From assembly GCA_034522175.1 (NCBI GenBank), contig JAXHLQ010000001.1:62001-126000 (forward strand): a DNA stretch of 64,000 nucleotides. The letters run 5' to 3'. The notes beneath the pieces are model-generated. The model ran no database searches. It was not told the DNA's origin and saw only the letters and a program-made list of their open reading frames with translations. Origin of the DNA: JAIPDZ01 sp034522175 (GTDB taxonomy: Bacteria > Desulfobacterota > DSM-4660 > Desulfatiglandales > Desulfatiglandaceae). The position numbers were made by a program, and so were the translations under genes. Within the stretch, counting starts at the first letter, position 1, and each line of letters opens with the position of its first letter. Positions 1-8,871 of this stretch are shown here, one piece after another.

Positions 1-1053
1 GGCCGATGGCCACCGACCCGCCATGCACATTGACCTTTCCCGGGTCGATCCCCAATTCGCGGTTGATGGCCACGGAAGAGGTGCTGAAGGCCTCGTTGAT
101 CTCATGAATCTCCACATCCTCAACCTTGAGACCGTCCTTGGCCAGGACCTTGGGAATGGACAAAATGGGCGCCACCAGTACATACTTCATGTCGATTCCG
201 GCAGCCCCCTTGGGCCCCGATACGAACCATGGGTTTTATACCCAATTCATCGGCCTTTTCCTTAGACATGACCACGAGCGCCGAGGCCCCGTCGCTGATC
301 TTGGAGGCATTCCCGGCCGTGACAATACCATCCTTTTTAAACGCAGGCCGGAGTCCTGCTCAGGCCTTCCGCACTGGTCCTGGGCCGTCTCAGGGGATCT
401 CATCCTCAGCAAACACCTTGGGATCGCCTTTCCGGCACAGGCACCTCCACCGGAACGATTTCCGCCTTGAATTTTCCCGCCTCCGCCGCCTTCCACGACT
501 TCTCGTAGGACGACAGTGCAAATGCATCCGAATCTTCCCGGGTAATGCCGTAGCGCTCGGCCACCAGCTCTGCGCTGATACCCATGTGAAAATCATTCAC
601 ATGATCCCACAATCCGTCATGAACCATCCCATCCATGACCTTGCCGTTGTTCATGCGGTAGCCGGTCCTGGCCTTTTGAAGCATGTACGGGCAGAGATTC
701 ATGTTCTCCTGCCCTCCGGCCACGATGACCTCTGCATCGCCGCACTGAATGGCCTGGGCCGCCAGCATGACCGCCTTCAATCCCGATCCGCAGACCTTGT
801 TGACGGTGATGGCCCCCACTTCCCAGGGAAGCCCTGCCCTGACCATGGTCTGCCTCGCCGGGTTCTGACCCAAACCATGGGGCAACACACTCCCCATGAT
901 CACCTCATCCACATCTTCATTCCGGATACCGGCCCGTTTGATGGCCTCCTTGATCGCCACAGCGCCCAGATCCGTGGCAGAAACCGAGCTGAGCGATCCG
1001 GCGAAATCTCCCGCGGCGGTCCGACACGCACTCACAATAACCACCTCTCTCAT
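1..1053 (-). pseudogene. Thiolase (acetyl-CoA acetyltransferase), frameshifted and cut by window edge
   Basis: Thiolase family: condenses or cleaves acyl-CoA/acetoacetyl-CoA in the cytoplasm. The N-terminal frame starts at 1053 (MREVVIVSACRTA) and keeps the active-site region VNKVCGSGLKAVMLA with the nucleophilic Cys and the GGQENMN segment. The frame stops at 406. Homologous sequence goes on in other frames: KGDPKVFAEDEIP near 395-435, RPAFKKDGIVTAGNASK near 290-350, and the EINEAFSTSS and VHGGSVAIG blocks near 1-100. So at least three single-base shifts lie near 430, 345-405 and 228. The C-terminal catalytic Cys/His region is beyond the edge. Some shifts abut runs of G or C, so they may be sequence errors rather than decay. 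The start at 1053 is preferred over 1083 because it begins the family consensus. Confidence 0.85.
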
Positions 1054-1235
1054 GCACATTCCCCTTTCTGATAACGATCTCAACTATCAGTAAAATTCCT
1101 TTGAAAAATTAGCTCTTATATAGTAAAGATCCCGTTTTCAAGTCAAGTCATTTCACGGGCTGCTCATTTTCCTTGACAAGGTCAGAGATCAACGGATAAG
1201 CAGCTGAAAAGATAACAAAATAAGGAGATCTTGAT

Positions 1236-2546
1236 ATGAATCCAATCGCCGAGGAACTAAACGCCGCCATTCAAAAAGGGAATCCGTTGGTCTATGACAT
1301 GCTCTCCGATGTGGGGAAAAACCTTTTCTTTCCCAAAGGGATTCTCTCACAGGGAGCCGAGGCCAAGGAGAAGGCCCACCGGTTTAACGCCACCATCGGG
1401 ATGGCCACTGAAAAGGGGCGAACCATGTTTCTCCCCTCGGTCATGGCCATGATAAAGGATCTTACCCCTGAGCAGGTTTTCACCTATGCCCCCTCCTTCG
1501 GCATACTCCCGCTGAGGGAGATGTGGCAGCAGGACCTCTTTTCAAAAAATCCGTCCCTGAAGGGACACGAGATCAGCCTTCCCATCGTCACCAACGCCAT
1601 CACCCATGGCCTGAGTGTGATATCGGACATGTGGGTGGACCCGGGCGATGTCATCCTTCTCCCCGATAAGATGTGGGGGAACTATAACCTCATCTTTGCG
1701 GTGAGACGGGGGGCGGAGATGGTCCATTACTCCCTTTTTGATGAAAAGGGCGGGTTCAACCTTTCCGCCTTTGAAACCTGTGTTCAAAAAGCGGCCCGGA
1801 ACAGGAAAAAGATCATTGTCATCCTCAATTTCCCCAACAATCCGACCGGGTATACGGTGTCGCCTGATGAGGCGGACGACATCGTCGGCATCCTCAAGGC
1901 GGTTGCCGAGGGGGGAACCCACGTCGTGGCGTTGACGGATGATGCCTACTTCGGCCTCTTCTACGATGAGAAAGCCCTTCAGGAATCCATATTCACCCGT
2001 CTGCTGGGACAGCACCCCGGGCTTCTTGCCATCAAACTGGACGGCGCCACCAAGGAAAACTTCGTCTGGGGATTGCGGGTGGGATTCATCACCTACGGGG
2101 CCGTGCTTTCTGGCGAATCAAGGCCGGTCTATGACGCCCTGGAGCGAAAGACCGCCGGGGCGGTCCGGGGGTCCATCTCCAATGCCTGTCACCTCAGCCA
2201 GGAGATGATTCTCAAGGCCCTGCGGGCAGACAGCTATGGTGCGGAGAAGGCTCAGAAGTTCGCCATCATGAAAGATCGGGCCCGGGAAGTCAAACGGGTC
2301 CTCGCCGATCCCAAATATGCGGATGCATGGGAGGTGTATCCTTTTAATTCCGGTTATTTCATGTGTCTGAAGCTGAAAACCGTGGACGCCGAAGCGCTCA
2401 GGCTTCACCTCTTAGACACATACGGGGTGGGCCTCATCTCCCTGGGGCCGACCGACCTGCGGGTGGCGTTCTCATGTCTCGAAAAGGACGACACCGAGGC
2501 GCTTTTTGATATCGTGTATCAGGGGGTCAAGGATCTGGAGAGCTGA
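1236..2546 (+). CDS. PLP-dependent class I/II aminotransferase
   Basis: Fold-type I aminotransferase of 436 residues, cytoplasmic, moving an amino group between an amino acid and a 2-oxo acid; substrate not predictable. Visible family marks are NFPNNPTGY (about 198-206), DDAYFGLF (235-242, the Asp that contacts the PLP ring nitrogen), and DGATKENFVWGLRVGF (269-284), where Lys273 is the likely Schiff-base residue. The start follows a strong ribosome site (AAGGAGA, about 7 nt upstream). It is divergent from the thiolase and convergent with the YdcZ-like gene, with only 7 nt between stop codons. The frame is intact, unlike many neighbours. Full length for the family. Confidence 0.9.
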   Translation: MNPIAEELNAAIQKGNPLVYDMLSDVGKNLFFPKGILSQGAEAKEKAHRFNATIGMATEKGRTMFLPSVMAMIKDLTPEQVFTYAPSFGILPLREMWQQDLFSKNPSLKGHEISLPIVTNAITHGLSVISDMWVDPGDVILLPDKMWGNYNLIFAVRRGAEMVHYSLFDEKGGFNLSAFETCVQKAARNRKKIIVILNFPNNPTGYTVSPDEADDIVGILKAVAEGGTHVVALTDDAYFGLFYDEKALQESIFTRLLGQHPGLLAIKLDGATKENFVWGLRVGFITYGAVLSGESRPVYDALERKTAGAVRGSISNACHLSQEMILKALRADSYGAEKAQKFAIMKDRAREVKRVLADPKYADAWEVYPFNSGYFMCLKLKTVDAEALRLHLLDTYGVGLISLGPTDLRVAFSCLEKDDTEALFDIVYQGVKDLES

Positions 2547-2553
2547 AATCTAA

Positions 2554-2991
2554 CTATCGTCTGAGCAGCAGCGCCGCTCCCACCATCAACAGCACCACCC
2601 CGATGATCCGCTTCATATCCATGGGGAACATCTTGAAACCGAACCAGCCGTAATAATCGAGGATCAACCCCCCGATGAGCTGGGCCGCAATGGCGGCCCC
2701 CATGGTAGCGGCCGTTCCGATCCGGGGGACGGCCAGAATGGTCAAGGACACGAAAAGGGCCCCGAGACACCCGCCGGTCAATTCCCACCACGACGCATTC
2801 ATCACGCCTCTGAGGTTTCCGCGGCCATAGACAAGGACCAGCACCAACAGGGTCAGGGTCCCCACCAGGAAAGAAATGAACGCGCTTTCCAGAAAGCCCA
2901 CCTTCTGGGCCAGGCGGGCGTTGATGGAGGGCTGAACAATGGCCGCCAAACCGCCCAGGAACATCAGAAGGAAGAGTATAAGATTGGACAT
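2554..2991 (-). CDS. YdcZ/DUF606-type DMT superfamily membrane protein
   Basis: Protein of 145 residues with about five hydrophobic helices, matching the DUF606 (YdcZ) family: short inner-membrane proteins of the drug/metabolite transporter superfamily, probably working as homo- or heterodimers. Typical family segments are FLGGLAAIVQPSINARLA near the N-terminus and AAIAAQLIGGLILDYYGWFG near residues 100-120, the latter with the conserved GGLxxDxxG. The start lies 8 nt after the stop of the DegT gene, and its Shine-Dalgarno (AGGAG) sits inside the end of that gene, so the two are probably translationally coupled. Transported substrate unknown. Confidence 0.85.
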   Translation of the reverse strand: MSNLILFLLMFLGGLAAIVQPSINARLAQKVGFLESAFISFLVGTLTLLVLVLVYGRGNLRGVMNASWWELTGGCLGALFVSLTILAVPRIGTAATMGAAIAAQLIGGLILDYYGWFGFKMFPMDMKRIIGVVLLMVGAALLLRR

Positions 2992-2999
2992 GGACGAAT

Positions 3000-4641
3000 T
3001 TATCTCCTCATTTCACCCACAATCCGCCGCTGCACGGCTTCAGTCAAATAGGGATGCATGGGAATGCTGAATATTCGTGAGCCCACGTCCTCACTGACGG
3101 GAAAGTCCCCCGAGGTGTATCCGAGACCGGAAAAGGCCGATTGGAGGTGAAGCGGCCGGGGATAGTAGATAGCCGTGGGGACCCCCGCTTCGTTCAGACC
3201 GGCCTGAACCCGTTTTCGGGCTTCGGCGTCTTCTGCCAACACCGAATACTGGGCCCACACACTCGTCATCTCCCCGGGGATAAAGGGGGGCGTAAAGTCA
3301 GATGAAGCGGCATCCAAAAGTCCGGTATAGCGATCCGCCGCCGCCTGTCGGAGACGCACCTCTTCAGGAAAAACCTCGAGTTTGGCGAGAAGCACCGCCG
3401 CCTGCAGGGAATCGAGCCGACCGTTGATGCCGATTCGCCGGTTTTCATATTTATCCCCTCCCTGGCCGTGGACGCGGATGGAGATCAGCTCCCCGGCAAT
3501 CCCCTCATCGTCTGTAAACACGGCCCCACCGTCACCATAGCCCCCCAGCGGTTTGGCCGGGAAAAAGGAGGTGCAACCGATCTCGGCCAGGGCATTGGCC
3601 TGATGTCCCTTATATTGCGCCCCCATGCTCTGGGCGGCATCTTCGATGACAAACAGACCGATTCTCCCGGGCAATCCCATTGATGCGATGGTAATCACAG
3701 GGCTGGCCGAAGAGGTCCACAGTGACAATTCCCTTCGGGGTCAATCCAGAGGTCGGACGTCTGATGTCAGAGGTCAGAGAGGTGCTTTTAAAGGTTTGAA
3801 TAGCAACAGCCAACTTTTCGGGATCCATGTTAAAGGTCCGGGGATCGATATCCACAAAGACCGGTGTCGCTCCCAGGAGGGCGATGACCTCGGCCGTGGC
3901 AAAAAACGTAAACGGCGTGGTCAGGATGGCATCCCCCGGTCCCACGCCCTTGGCCATGAGCGCCATGAGGAGGGCATCGGTCCCGGATGAACAGGTGATA
4001 CAGTGGTTCACCCCCACGTATTCGGCCAGCCGGGTCTCCAGTTCGGCGACTTCGGGACCCATGATGTATTTGCCGTGACACAGCACCGTTTGGATCTTGT
4101 CTTGAAGCTCGGGCTGAAGCACCCGCTGTTGTGCGTGGAGATCAATGAAAGGGATGTCACCCGGATCCGGCAGGTCGAGATGGAGATCATTGTCAATCAC
4201 CTCTTTGGGGTGTGCGGCAGACGCATTGATCTTCAAGAACCATTTGTCCCTTGTCACAATGAGTGGATTCTTCAAATATCGCTTGGATAACGTTACGATG
4301 AGTTGATCTTCCAAGTCATCTCCAGCGTCTGCATCCAACGCCATGAACTCCGTTCCGGTCTGAGGAAGCGGCTTTAGAAAACCCATGATCTCGTCTAAGA
4401 GCGCACGCGCCATTCGGTGACTTTCTTTTCGATTGTGCGTTTCACCAGCGAGTTGTCGTTCCAGGATATAATACACGGTGGTCAGACAGCGCGAGGCCAC
4501 CCAGCCCTCAACCAGGCCATCGCGAACCTGCTCAAGCAACGTCACGCCATATTGAAAATAGGAACCTCTCGCCAACAGGGCATCCACCAGTATATTGGTA
4601 TCAAATACAAGCTGTACCCGGCTCGGCATTTTATTGCCCAT
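3000..4641 (-). CDS. PIN domain joined in frame to DegT/DnrJ/EryC1/StrS aminotransferase (one frameshift)
   Basis: Residues 1-150 of the open frame (4641 to about 4190) form a PIN nuclease domain with LVFDTNILVDALL, DADAGDDLEDQL and VTRDKWF carrying the metal-binding acids. From residue 153 (IPFIDLHAQQ) the same frame becomes a sugar aminotransferase of the DegT family: GKYIMGPEVAELE, CSSGTDALLMAL, TPFTFFATAE, VDLFGQP. The frame breaks near 3665, where one extra base separates ARENR from GLFVIEDAAQS. The rest runs in the next frame to 3000 and includes FFPAKPLGGYGDGG with the PLP lysine. DegT enzymes make amino sugars for surface glycans from nucleotide-4-keto sugars. DegT proteins normally begin at the equivalent of residue 153, so either the PIN stop codon was lost or a shift artificially fused two genes. 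A 15-residue insert encoded by a heptamer array lies before IVTVDLFGQP. Confidence 0.8.
3748..3782. repeat. Heptamer array inside the DegT coding sequence
   Basis: Five consecutive degenerate 7-nt units on the plus strand: AGAGGTC, GGACGTC, TGATGTC, AGAGGTC, AGAGAGG. They fall in the coding frame of the aminotransferase and account for the extra residues STSLTSDIRRPTSGL, which the DegT family does not have between the helix ending in AVAIQ and the strand IVTVDLFGQP. Unit sequences seen directly; the insertion is inferred from family spacing. Confidence 0.7.
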
Positions 4642-4945
4642 GGTAACGTTCCTCTAATTCCTCCATCAACATCTGATGGTCGTCCCCGATACTGCTGCCA
4701 TTTCGGATCACCGCATAGTCTCCCAGTATTGAATTAAGACGTTCCTGCAGGCTGCCCGGCTTCTCCTCAGGCGCCGGTCGGTTGCTCGCCCAATCCTCAT
4801 GACGTTCACCGGGCATCCAATCCCTCCCCGAATCAACAAATCGGGCGTCAATTTCGATGGTAAACCGGTGTGGCGCATCCGGTTTCAGATAAACAGGCGT
4901 GGCCAACCTCACCTGCCCTTTCTCAGCAATGATTTCAAGTTTCAT
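4631..4945 (-). CDS. Antitoxin-like small protein paired with PIN domain
   Basis: Small protein of about 104 residues starting MKLEIIAEKGQVRLATPVYL. This resembles the beta-rich N-terminus of AF2212-like (DUF104-type) antitoxins. A hydrophilic linker and an acidic helical tail (MLMEELEERYHGQ) follow, the kind of segment that often occludes a PIN active site. The start at 4945 is chosen because GAGGAG lies 6 nt upstream; a longer frame to 4984 has no good ribosome site. Its stop overlaps the PIN start by 11 nt, the usual antitoxin-toxin arrangement. The role is inferred from position and shape; the family match is weak. Confidence 0.55.
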   Translation of the reverse strand: MKLEIIAEKGQVRLATPVYLKPDAPHRFTIEIDARFVDSGRDWMPGERHEDWASNRPAPEEKPGSLQERLNSILGDYAVIRNGSSIGDDHQMLMEELEERYHGQ

Positions 4946-5020
4946 TGTCGACTCCTCATATGCTACGGTGATTTTTTGTCCCATCCGCGTCGAACGCGTT
5001 GTTGATGCGCTCCGCCTGTT

Positions 5021-5666
5021 CTACTTTCCTGCCTTCATACGCCCCTTTACCGCTTCATAAACATCCAAAATGATCTCTTGAGAAATCTGTTTCATGGCCA
5101 CACTCATGGCCTGGGCCAGGCCCTGGGGATTTTTCTCTGAACATGCCGTCTTTCCTTGGTAGGTCTTCTGAAACAGGATCCGCTTGACCACGTCCGGTTT
5201 CATCGGCTTTAAGGAGGGCAATGGTCAGAGAAAGGTCTGCATACCAGCCATCCGATTCTTCTACCTGCAGAAACGTATTCATCTCGACCTTCGATCATGA
5301 ACGCGTAAGGAAACCGGCTGTCATCGGGAGTACGGCCTTGAAGAGGCCTGATTCGCCGATGTCACGACTCAAAAGGTAGGCGATGGTATCACCCGGGTTG
5401 GAGCGCCACTTGTAATAGAAGTATTCGTCCCGCTTGAACGCCTTATCCCGGTAGATCATCCGCTGGGTGTTGTATGCGGGGGCCACCATGAACCGGTCAA
5501 CCTTGATCACCACCGGAAGCGCTTTTCGATCCGGCGCCTTTGGCACGCTGTATTCCAGGGTAAAATATTGAACGGCCCGTCGTTGGTCCTTCAGTCCGGT
5601 ACATGCCGACAAGGCAGCAACCGCCCCCAGCAGCAACAAAAACACCACATGCTTACATGTCATCAT
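5021..5666 (-). pseudogene. ABC-type transport auxiliary lipoprotein (DUF330/PqiC-like), frameshifted
   Basis: Begins MMTCKHVVFLLLLGAVAALSACTGL, a lipoprotein signal with a lipobox (LSAC). The mature part (YFTLEYSVP, IKVDRFMVAPAYNTQRMIYR, WRSNPGDTIAYLLSRDI) matches the ABC_trans_aux family of outer-membrane lipoproteins that work with MCE proteins such as PqiB. The frame stops at 5295. Clear continuations follow in other frames: DDSRFPYAFMIEG, MNTFLQVEESDGWYADLSLTIALL (near 5220-5282) and PDVVKRILFQKTYQ to stop 5021. At least three one-base shifts are needed. It sits downstream of MlaD, MlaF and MlaE in the same orientation, which supports a part in lipid traffic across the periplasm. Confidence 0.75.
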
Positions 5667-5700
5667 TCATCTCCATAAAAGATCTCCATAAGAAAGGTAA

Positions 5701-5800
5701 ACCGTGAACCGTAAGCCGTAAGCCGCCCCCATCCCTTTAAGCTTTCAGCTTTGAGCTTTGAACTTTTCCCTCACGGCTCACCGCTCACCGCTTACGGCTC
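5701..5800. repeat. Three-part heptamer array with inverted outer arms
   Basis: Between MlaD and the lipoprotein. Left arm 5701-5728: ACCGTGA, ACCGTAA, GCCGTAA, GCCGCCC. Middle 5741-5761: GCTTTCA, GCTTTGA, GCTTTGA. Right arm 5771-5798: TCACGGC, TCACCGC, TCACCGC, TTACGGC. The right arm is the reverse complement type of the left, so the transcript could fold into a long imperfect hairpin with the middle array in the loop. Strict period 7 is visible in each part. Function unknown. Confidence 0.8.
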
Positions 5801-5803
5801 CCA

Positions 5804-6867
5804 TCACTCCACCTTCGGCTTCGGCGGTTTCCCCATGAGGAGCTGTGACGGCTGATCCACAATGATTTCCATGAATCGATTCAGGTTGTCGGTGGCCCGC
5901 GCAAGGTTCTGAGCACTGACCAGCAGTTCCTGCCTCAACTGGCGAATGGAATCATCGGAGTGATCCATCAGCTTGGCCCCCTCGTCAGTAACACATTCGC
6001 GTTTTTGGTCGCTTCCAGGATCTCTTCGATGGCACCTCTGATGGTCCCCTCGTTCTCAACCACGATCCGTTCAACCCCTACGAAGGCGTTGTCGGCATGG
6101 GTGACCCCCCCTTTGGCCAGATCCATGACCTGGTTAAGCGTTTCAGCGGCCTTCTCGATAGAAGCCAGTATTTCCGACCACCGCCGGCTGTTCAGCAGAC
6201 GATCCGCCCCGTCTAACGATGACTGTAACTTGGCGGATATTTCCTTGATCTGCGCATCGGCGATCATCCCGTCAATTCCATCAAAAGACGATTGAAATCT
6301 TTCCGAAAGCCCCTTTATATCGGCTTCTGTGACCGCCTGGTTTACGGTATCGAGTGTCAACTTTACTTTATCTGAAATCCCTCTAAGGTCCAATGACTTG
6401 ATGTGTTCGATGACTTCATCGATGCCACTTAGAAATTTCTGCATTTCGGAAGGCTTCGACGGCACAATCGGGTATTCTGACGGAAACGTGATGCGTGGGG
6501 AAAGGGAGGGCTCCCCCTTCTTTTTTCGATCCAGCTCCACAAACATACTCCCCGTGAGACCCACATCCGTGAGTTGCGCCACCATGTCGGTTTTCAGCGT
6601 CTGATCTGTTTCTATTTTCATCACCACTTGTATCAGCTTATCATCCGGCGCGACGCCGATGCTTTCCACGCGACCCACGGACACACCCCGGTATTTTACC
6701 TCGCCCCCTTTTTTCAGTCCCTGGACCGACTCATCAAAATAAGTCACATACAAATTCCCCTTCTCCAAATAGCGCGACATGCCCAGCCAGATAATCGCCA
6801 CAACGATGATGCAAATGCCACTCGCCACGAACAACCCAACGGAAAATTTCGTCTTCTGTGATGCCAT
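5804..6867 (-). CDS. mlaD: MlaD-like MCE family lipid-transport protein (one frameshift near the C-terminus)
   Basis: Substrate-binding MCE protein of an Mla-type ABC system that moves phospholipids between the membranes. One N-terminal transmembrane helix (about residues 9-30) is followed by an MCE domain (about 38-115: VTYFDESVQGLKKGGEVKYRGVSVGRVESIG, quoted by its ends VTYFDESVQGL and KYRGVSVGRV). A long helical, coiled-coil-like tail with repeats of LKS/LSER and ISAKLQSSLDG follows. The frame ends at 5968, but one missing base near 5977 restores a longer tail (MDHSDDSIRQLRQELLVSAQ and FMEIIVDQPSQLLMGKPP) down to a stop at 5804. It begins 3 nt after the ATPase gene. Confidence 0.88.
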
Positions 6868-6870
6868 TAT

Positions 6871-7635
6871 TTATAACCCGCTTCCTTCTCCCACCTGTCG
6901 ATTGAAGAATCGCTTCACTGCTTCATTCTGGCTGTGGTCCCGCAGATATCTGGGATCTCCTTCGGCAATAATCCCTTTAAAATCCTTTTCTAACATGACC
7001 ACCCGCTGGGCCACTGCGAAAATACTCTGGAGTTCATGGGTCACAATCACCATGGTGGTTCCCAGGTTCTTGTTCAACTGCAAAATCAAATGGTCGAGTT
7101 CGGCCGAGGTCACCGGGTCAAGGCCGGCTGAGGGCTCGTCGAAGAAGAGGATTTTGGGATTCAAGGCCATGGCCCGCGCGAGTCCCGCACGCTTTTTCAT
7201 TCCCCCGCTCAACTCTGAGGGAAGAAGGTTCTCGTAACCATCCAAATCCACCAGACCCAACTTCATTTTGACAAGCACGTCCACAGATGCTTGAGGGAGT
7301 GTCGTATAGGCCTTTATGGGGAGGGCCACATTCTCCGCGATGGTCATGGAACCGAACAAGGCAGCCGCCTGGTAAAGAACGCCGATCTTCCGAAAAACTC
7401 GCTTGAGTTGATCCTCGTCGTCGGTCACCCGATCTCCGTCGATCGTCACCCGACCGGCAAAGGGTGGGATCAATCCAATGATACTTTTAAGCAACGTACT
7501 TTTACCGCAACCGCTGCCGCCGAGGATCACAAAAACCTCACCTTCATATACATCCAATGAAATCCCATCGAGGACGACCTGTTCGCCGTATCCCACCCTG
7601 AGGTCCCTCACCTGAATAATGGCCCCTTTCTCCAT
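6871..7635 (-). CDS. mlaF: Mla-type ABC transporter ATP-binding protein
   Basis: ATPase of 254 residues for the lipid transporter. It shows Walker A GGSGCGKST (39-47), the Q-loop region VLYQAAALFGSMT (87-99), the signature LSGGM (142-146), Walker B ILFFDEP (162-168) and the switch His in VTHEL. The segment SAGLDPVTSAELD is typical of the MlaF/Ttg2A subfamily. It is cytoplasmic and binds the MlaE permease. Frame intact. It lies 9 nt downstream of mlaE and 3 nt upstream of mlaD, so all three are very probably one transcript. Confidence 0.93.
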   Translation of the reverse strand: MEKGAIIQVRDLRVGYGEQVVLDGISLDVYEGEVFVILGGSGCGKSTLLKSIIGLIPPFAGRVTIDGDRVTDDEDQLKRVFRKIGVLYQAAALFGSMTIAENVALPIKAYTTLPQASVDVLVKMKLGLVDLDGYENLLPSELSGGMKKRAGLARAMALNPKILFFDEPSAGLDPVTSAELDHLILQLNKNLGTTMVIVTHELQSIFAVAQRVVMLEKDFKGIIAEGDPRYLRDHSQNEAVKRFFNRQVGEGSGL

Positions 7636-7644
7636 GAAGCAACC

Positions 7645-8790
7645 TCACCCCCAATACCTGAGTATAACGGAGAATCCCGAATCGATCACGATAATCAAGA
7701 AAATGCTGCTGACCACGGCCGACGTGGTGGCTCTTCCCACAGAGGCTGCACCCCCGCGAACCTGGAATCCCCTGAGGCATCCCACCCACGTAATAAAAAT
7801 GCCGAATACCCCGCTTTTCATGACGCCCCAGAATACGTCGAACAGGGACAGGGTTTTAATGGTCTGGTCAATATAGGCCCCTGCCGTCAAATCCAGCATG
7901 AAAACACCCACAATCAGCCCACCGATGATGGCAAAAAGATCGGAGAAAAGGGTCAGGATGGGAACCATCAACAAGGCGGCCAAAAGCTTCGGAATGACCA
8001 GAAACTTCACCGGGTCAAACCCCATGGTAAAAAGCGCATCCACCTCTTCCGAGATCTTCATGGTCCCGATTTCTGCGGCAAAGGCAGATCCTGACCGTCC
8101 GGCCACAATAATAGCCGTCATGATCGGACCCAGCTCGCGCGTCATGGCGAGACTCACTAAGGACGCGACATAGATGTTGGCGCCGAACTGCTCCAGTTGT
8201 ACGGAGGACATAAACGCCATGATGAGTCCCATCAAAAAGCTGATCAAGGCCACGATGGGGAGCCCGTCCACACCCGCGCTCTGCATGGTCGCAATGGTTT
8301 CCTCTCTCCTCAAGGAGCGCGGATGGAGGATGACATCCACCAATGACAAGCAGACAGACCCTAAGAAAAAAAGCGCATACTTGAGACCTGAAAGATAGCT
8401 CAGTGTCGCCCCGCCGATCCGGATGAAGAGATTCGGCGTTCGACTTCTATCAAAGCCTGCGAAAGAATCAACGGCATCAAAATCGTACAGGGAGAGCATA
8501 TTTTGAATGGTGGAATTCGGGTTGATGATCCGAAAACGCCCTTCCCTGCGGGACATCATGCGCTTGAGTTCAATTAGAATGAGGGCTCCGAAATCATCGA
8601 GATACACCACCGATTTCAGGTCCGCAGTCACGGCGGAAGGGGAACGCGTTTCCATATCCGCCTGTATTTGTTCTAAGAGCCGGGCGGAACCGGTAACATC
8701 CATGGAACCATAAAACAAAATGGTAATATCCCCAGTGGTGTTCTCTGAAATTTCGTATCGGCCGGGAATCGATGATTCAGCGTTTGTCAT
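7645..8790 (-). CDS. mlaE: MlaE-type permease with N-terminal STAS domain
   Basis: Protein of 381 residues. Residues about 1-105 form a STAS domain (ITILFYGSMDVTGSARLL, VYLDDFGALILIELKRMM), the role played by the separate MlaB protein in E. coli. Residues about 115-381 are the MlaE permease with five or six helices and the family segments DGLPIVALISFLMGLIMAFM (175-194), TMKISEEVDALFTMG and VFWGVMKSGVFG. Fusion of STAS and permease is a common arrangement outside enterics. It is the inner-membrane subunit of the phospholipid transporter, with the ATPase gene directly following. Confidence 0.92.
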   Translation of the reverse strand: MTNAESSIPGRYEISENTTGDITILFYGSMDVTGSARLLEQIQADMETRSPSAVTADLKSVVYLDDFGALILIELKRMMSRREGRFRIINPNSTIQNMLSLYDFDAVDSFAGFDRSRTPNLFIRIGGATLSYLSGLKYALFFLGSVCLSLVDVILHPRSLRREETIATMQSAGVDGLPIVALISFLMGLIMAFMSSVQLEQFGANIYVASLVSLAMTRELGPIMTAIIVAGRSGSAFAAEIGTMKISEEVDALFTMGFDPVKFLVIPKLLAALLMVPILTLFSDLFAIIGGLIVGVFMLDLTAGAYIDQTIKTLSLFDVFWGVMKSGVFGIFITWVGCLRGFQVRGGAASVGRATTSAVVSSIFLIIVIDSGFSVILRYWG

Positions 8791-8871
8791 GCAGTTCCGC
8801 TTTGTTCAGTCGTAGGGAAATTCATGAATGGTGCGGTTCAGGCTTCTTCATTTCCCGGGTTTGATAAGGGA

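Noticed and set aside
229..1071. 280-codon plus-strand open frame over the thiolase
   Set aside because: It is the antisense of a clear thiolase, has no family likeness and no ribosome site.
5701..5800. CRISPR-like array
   Set aside because: Units are 7 nt with no spacers; this is a degenerate heptamer array.
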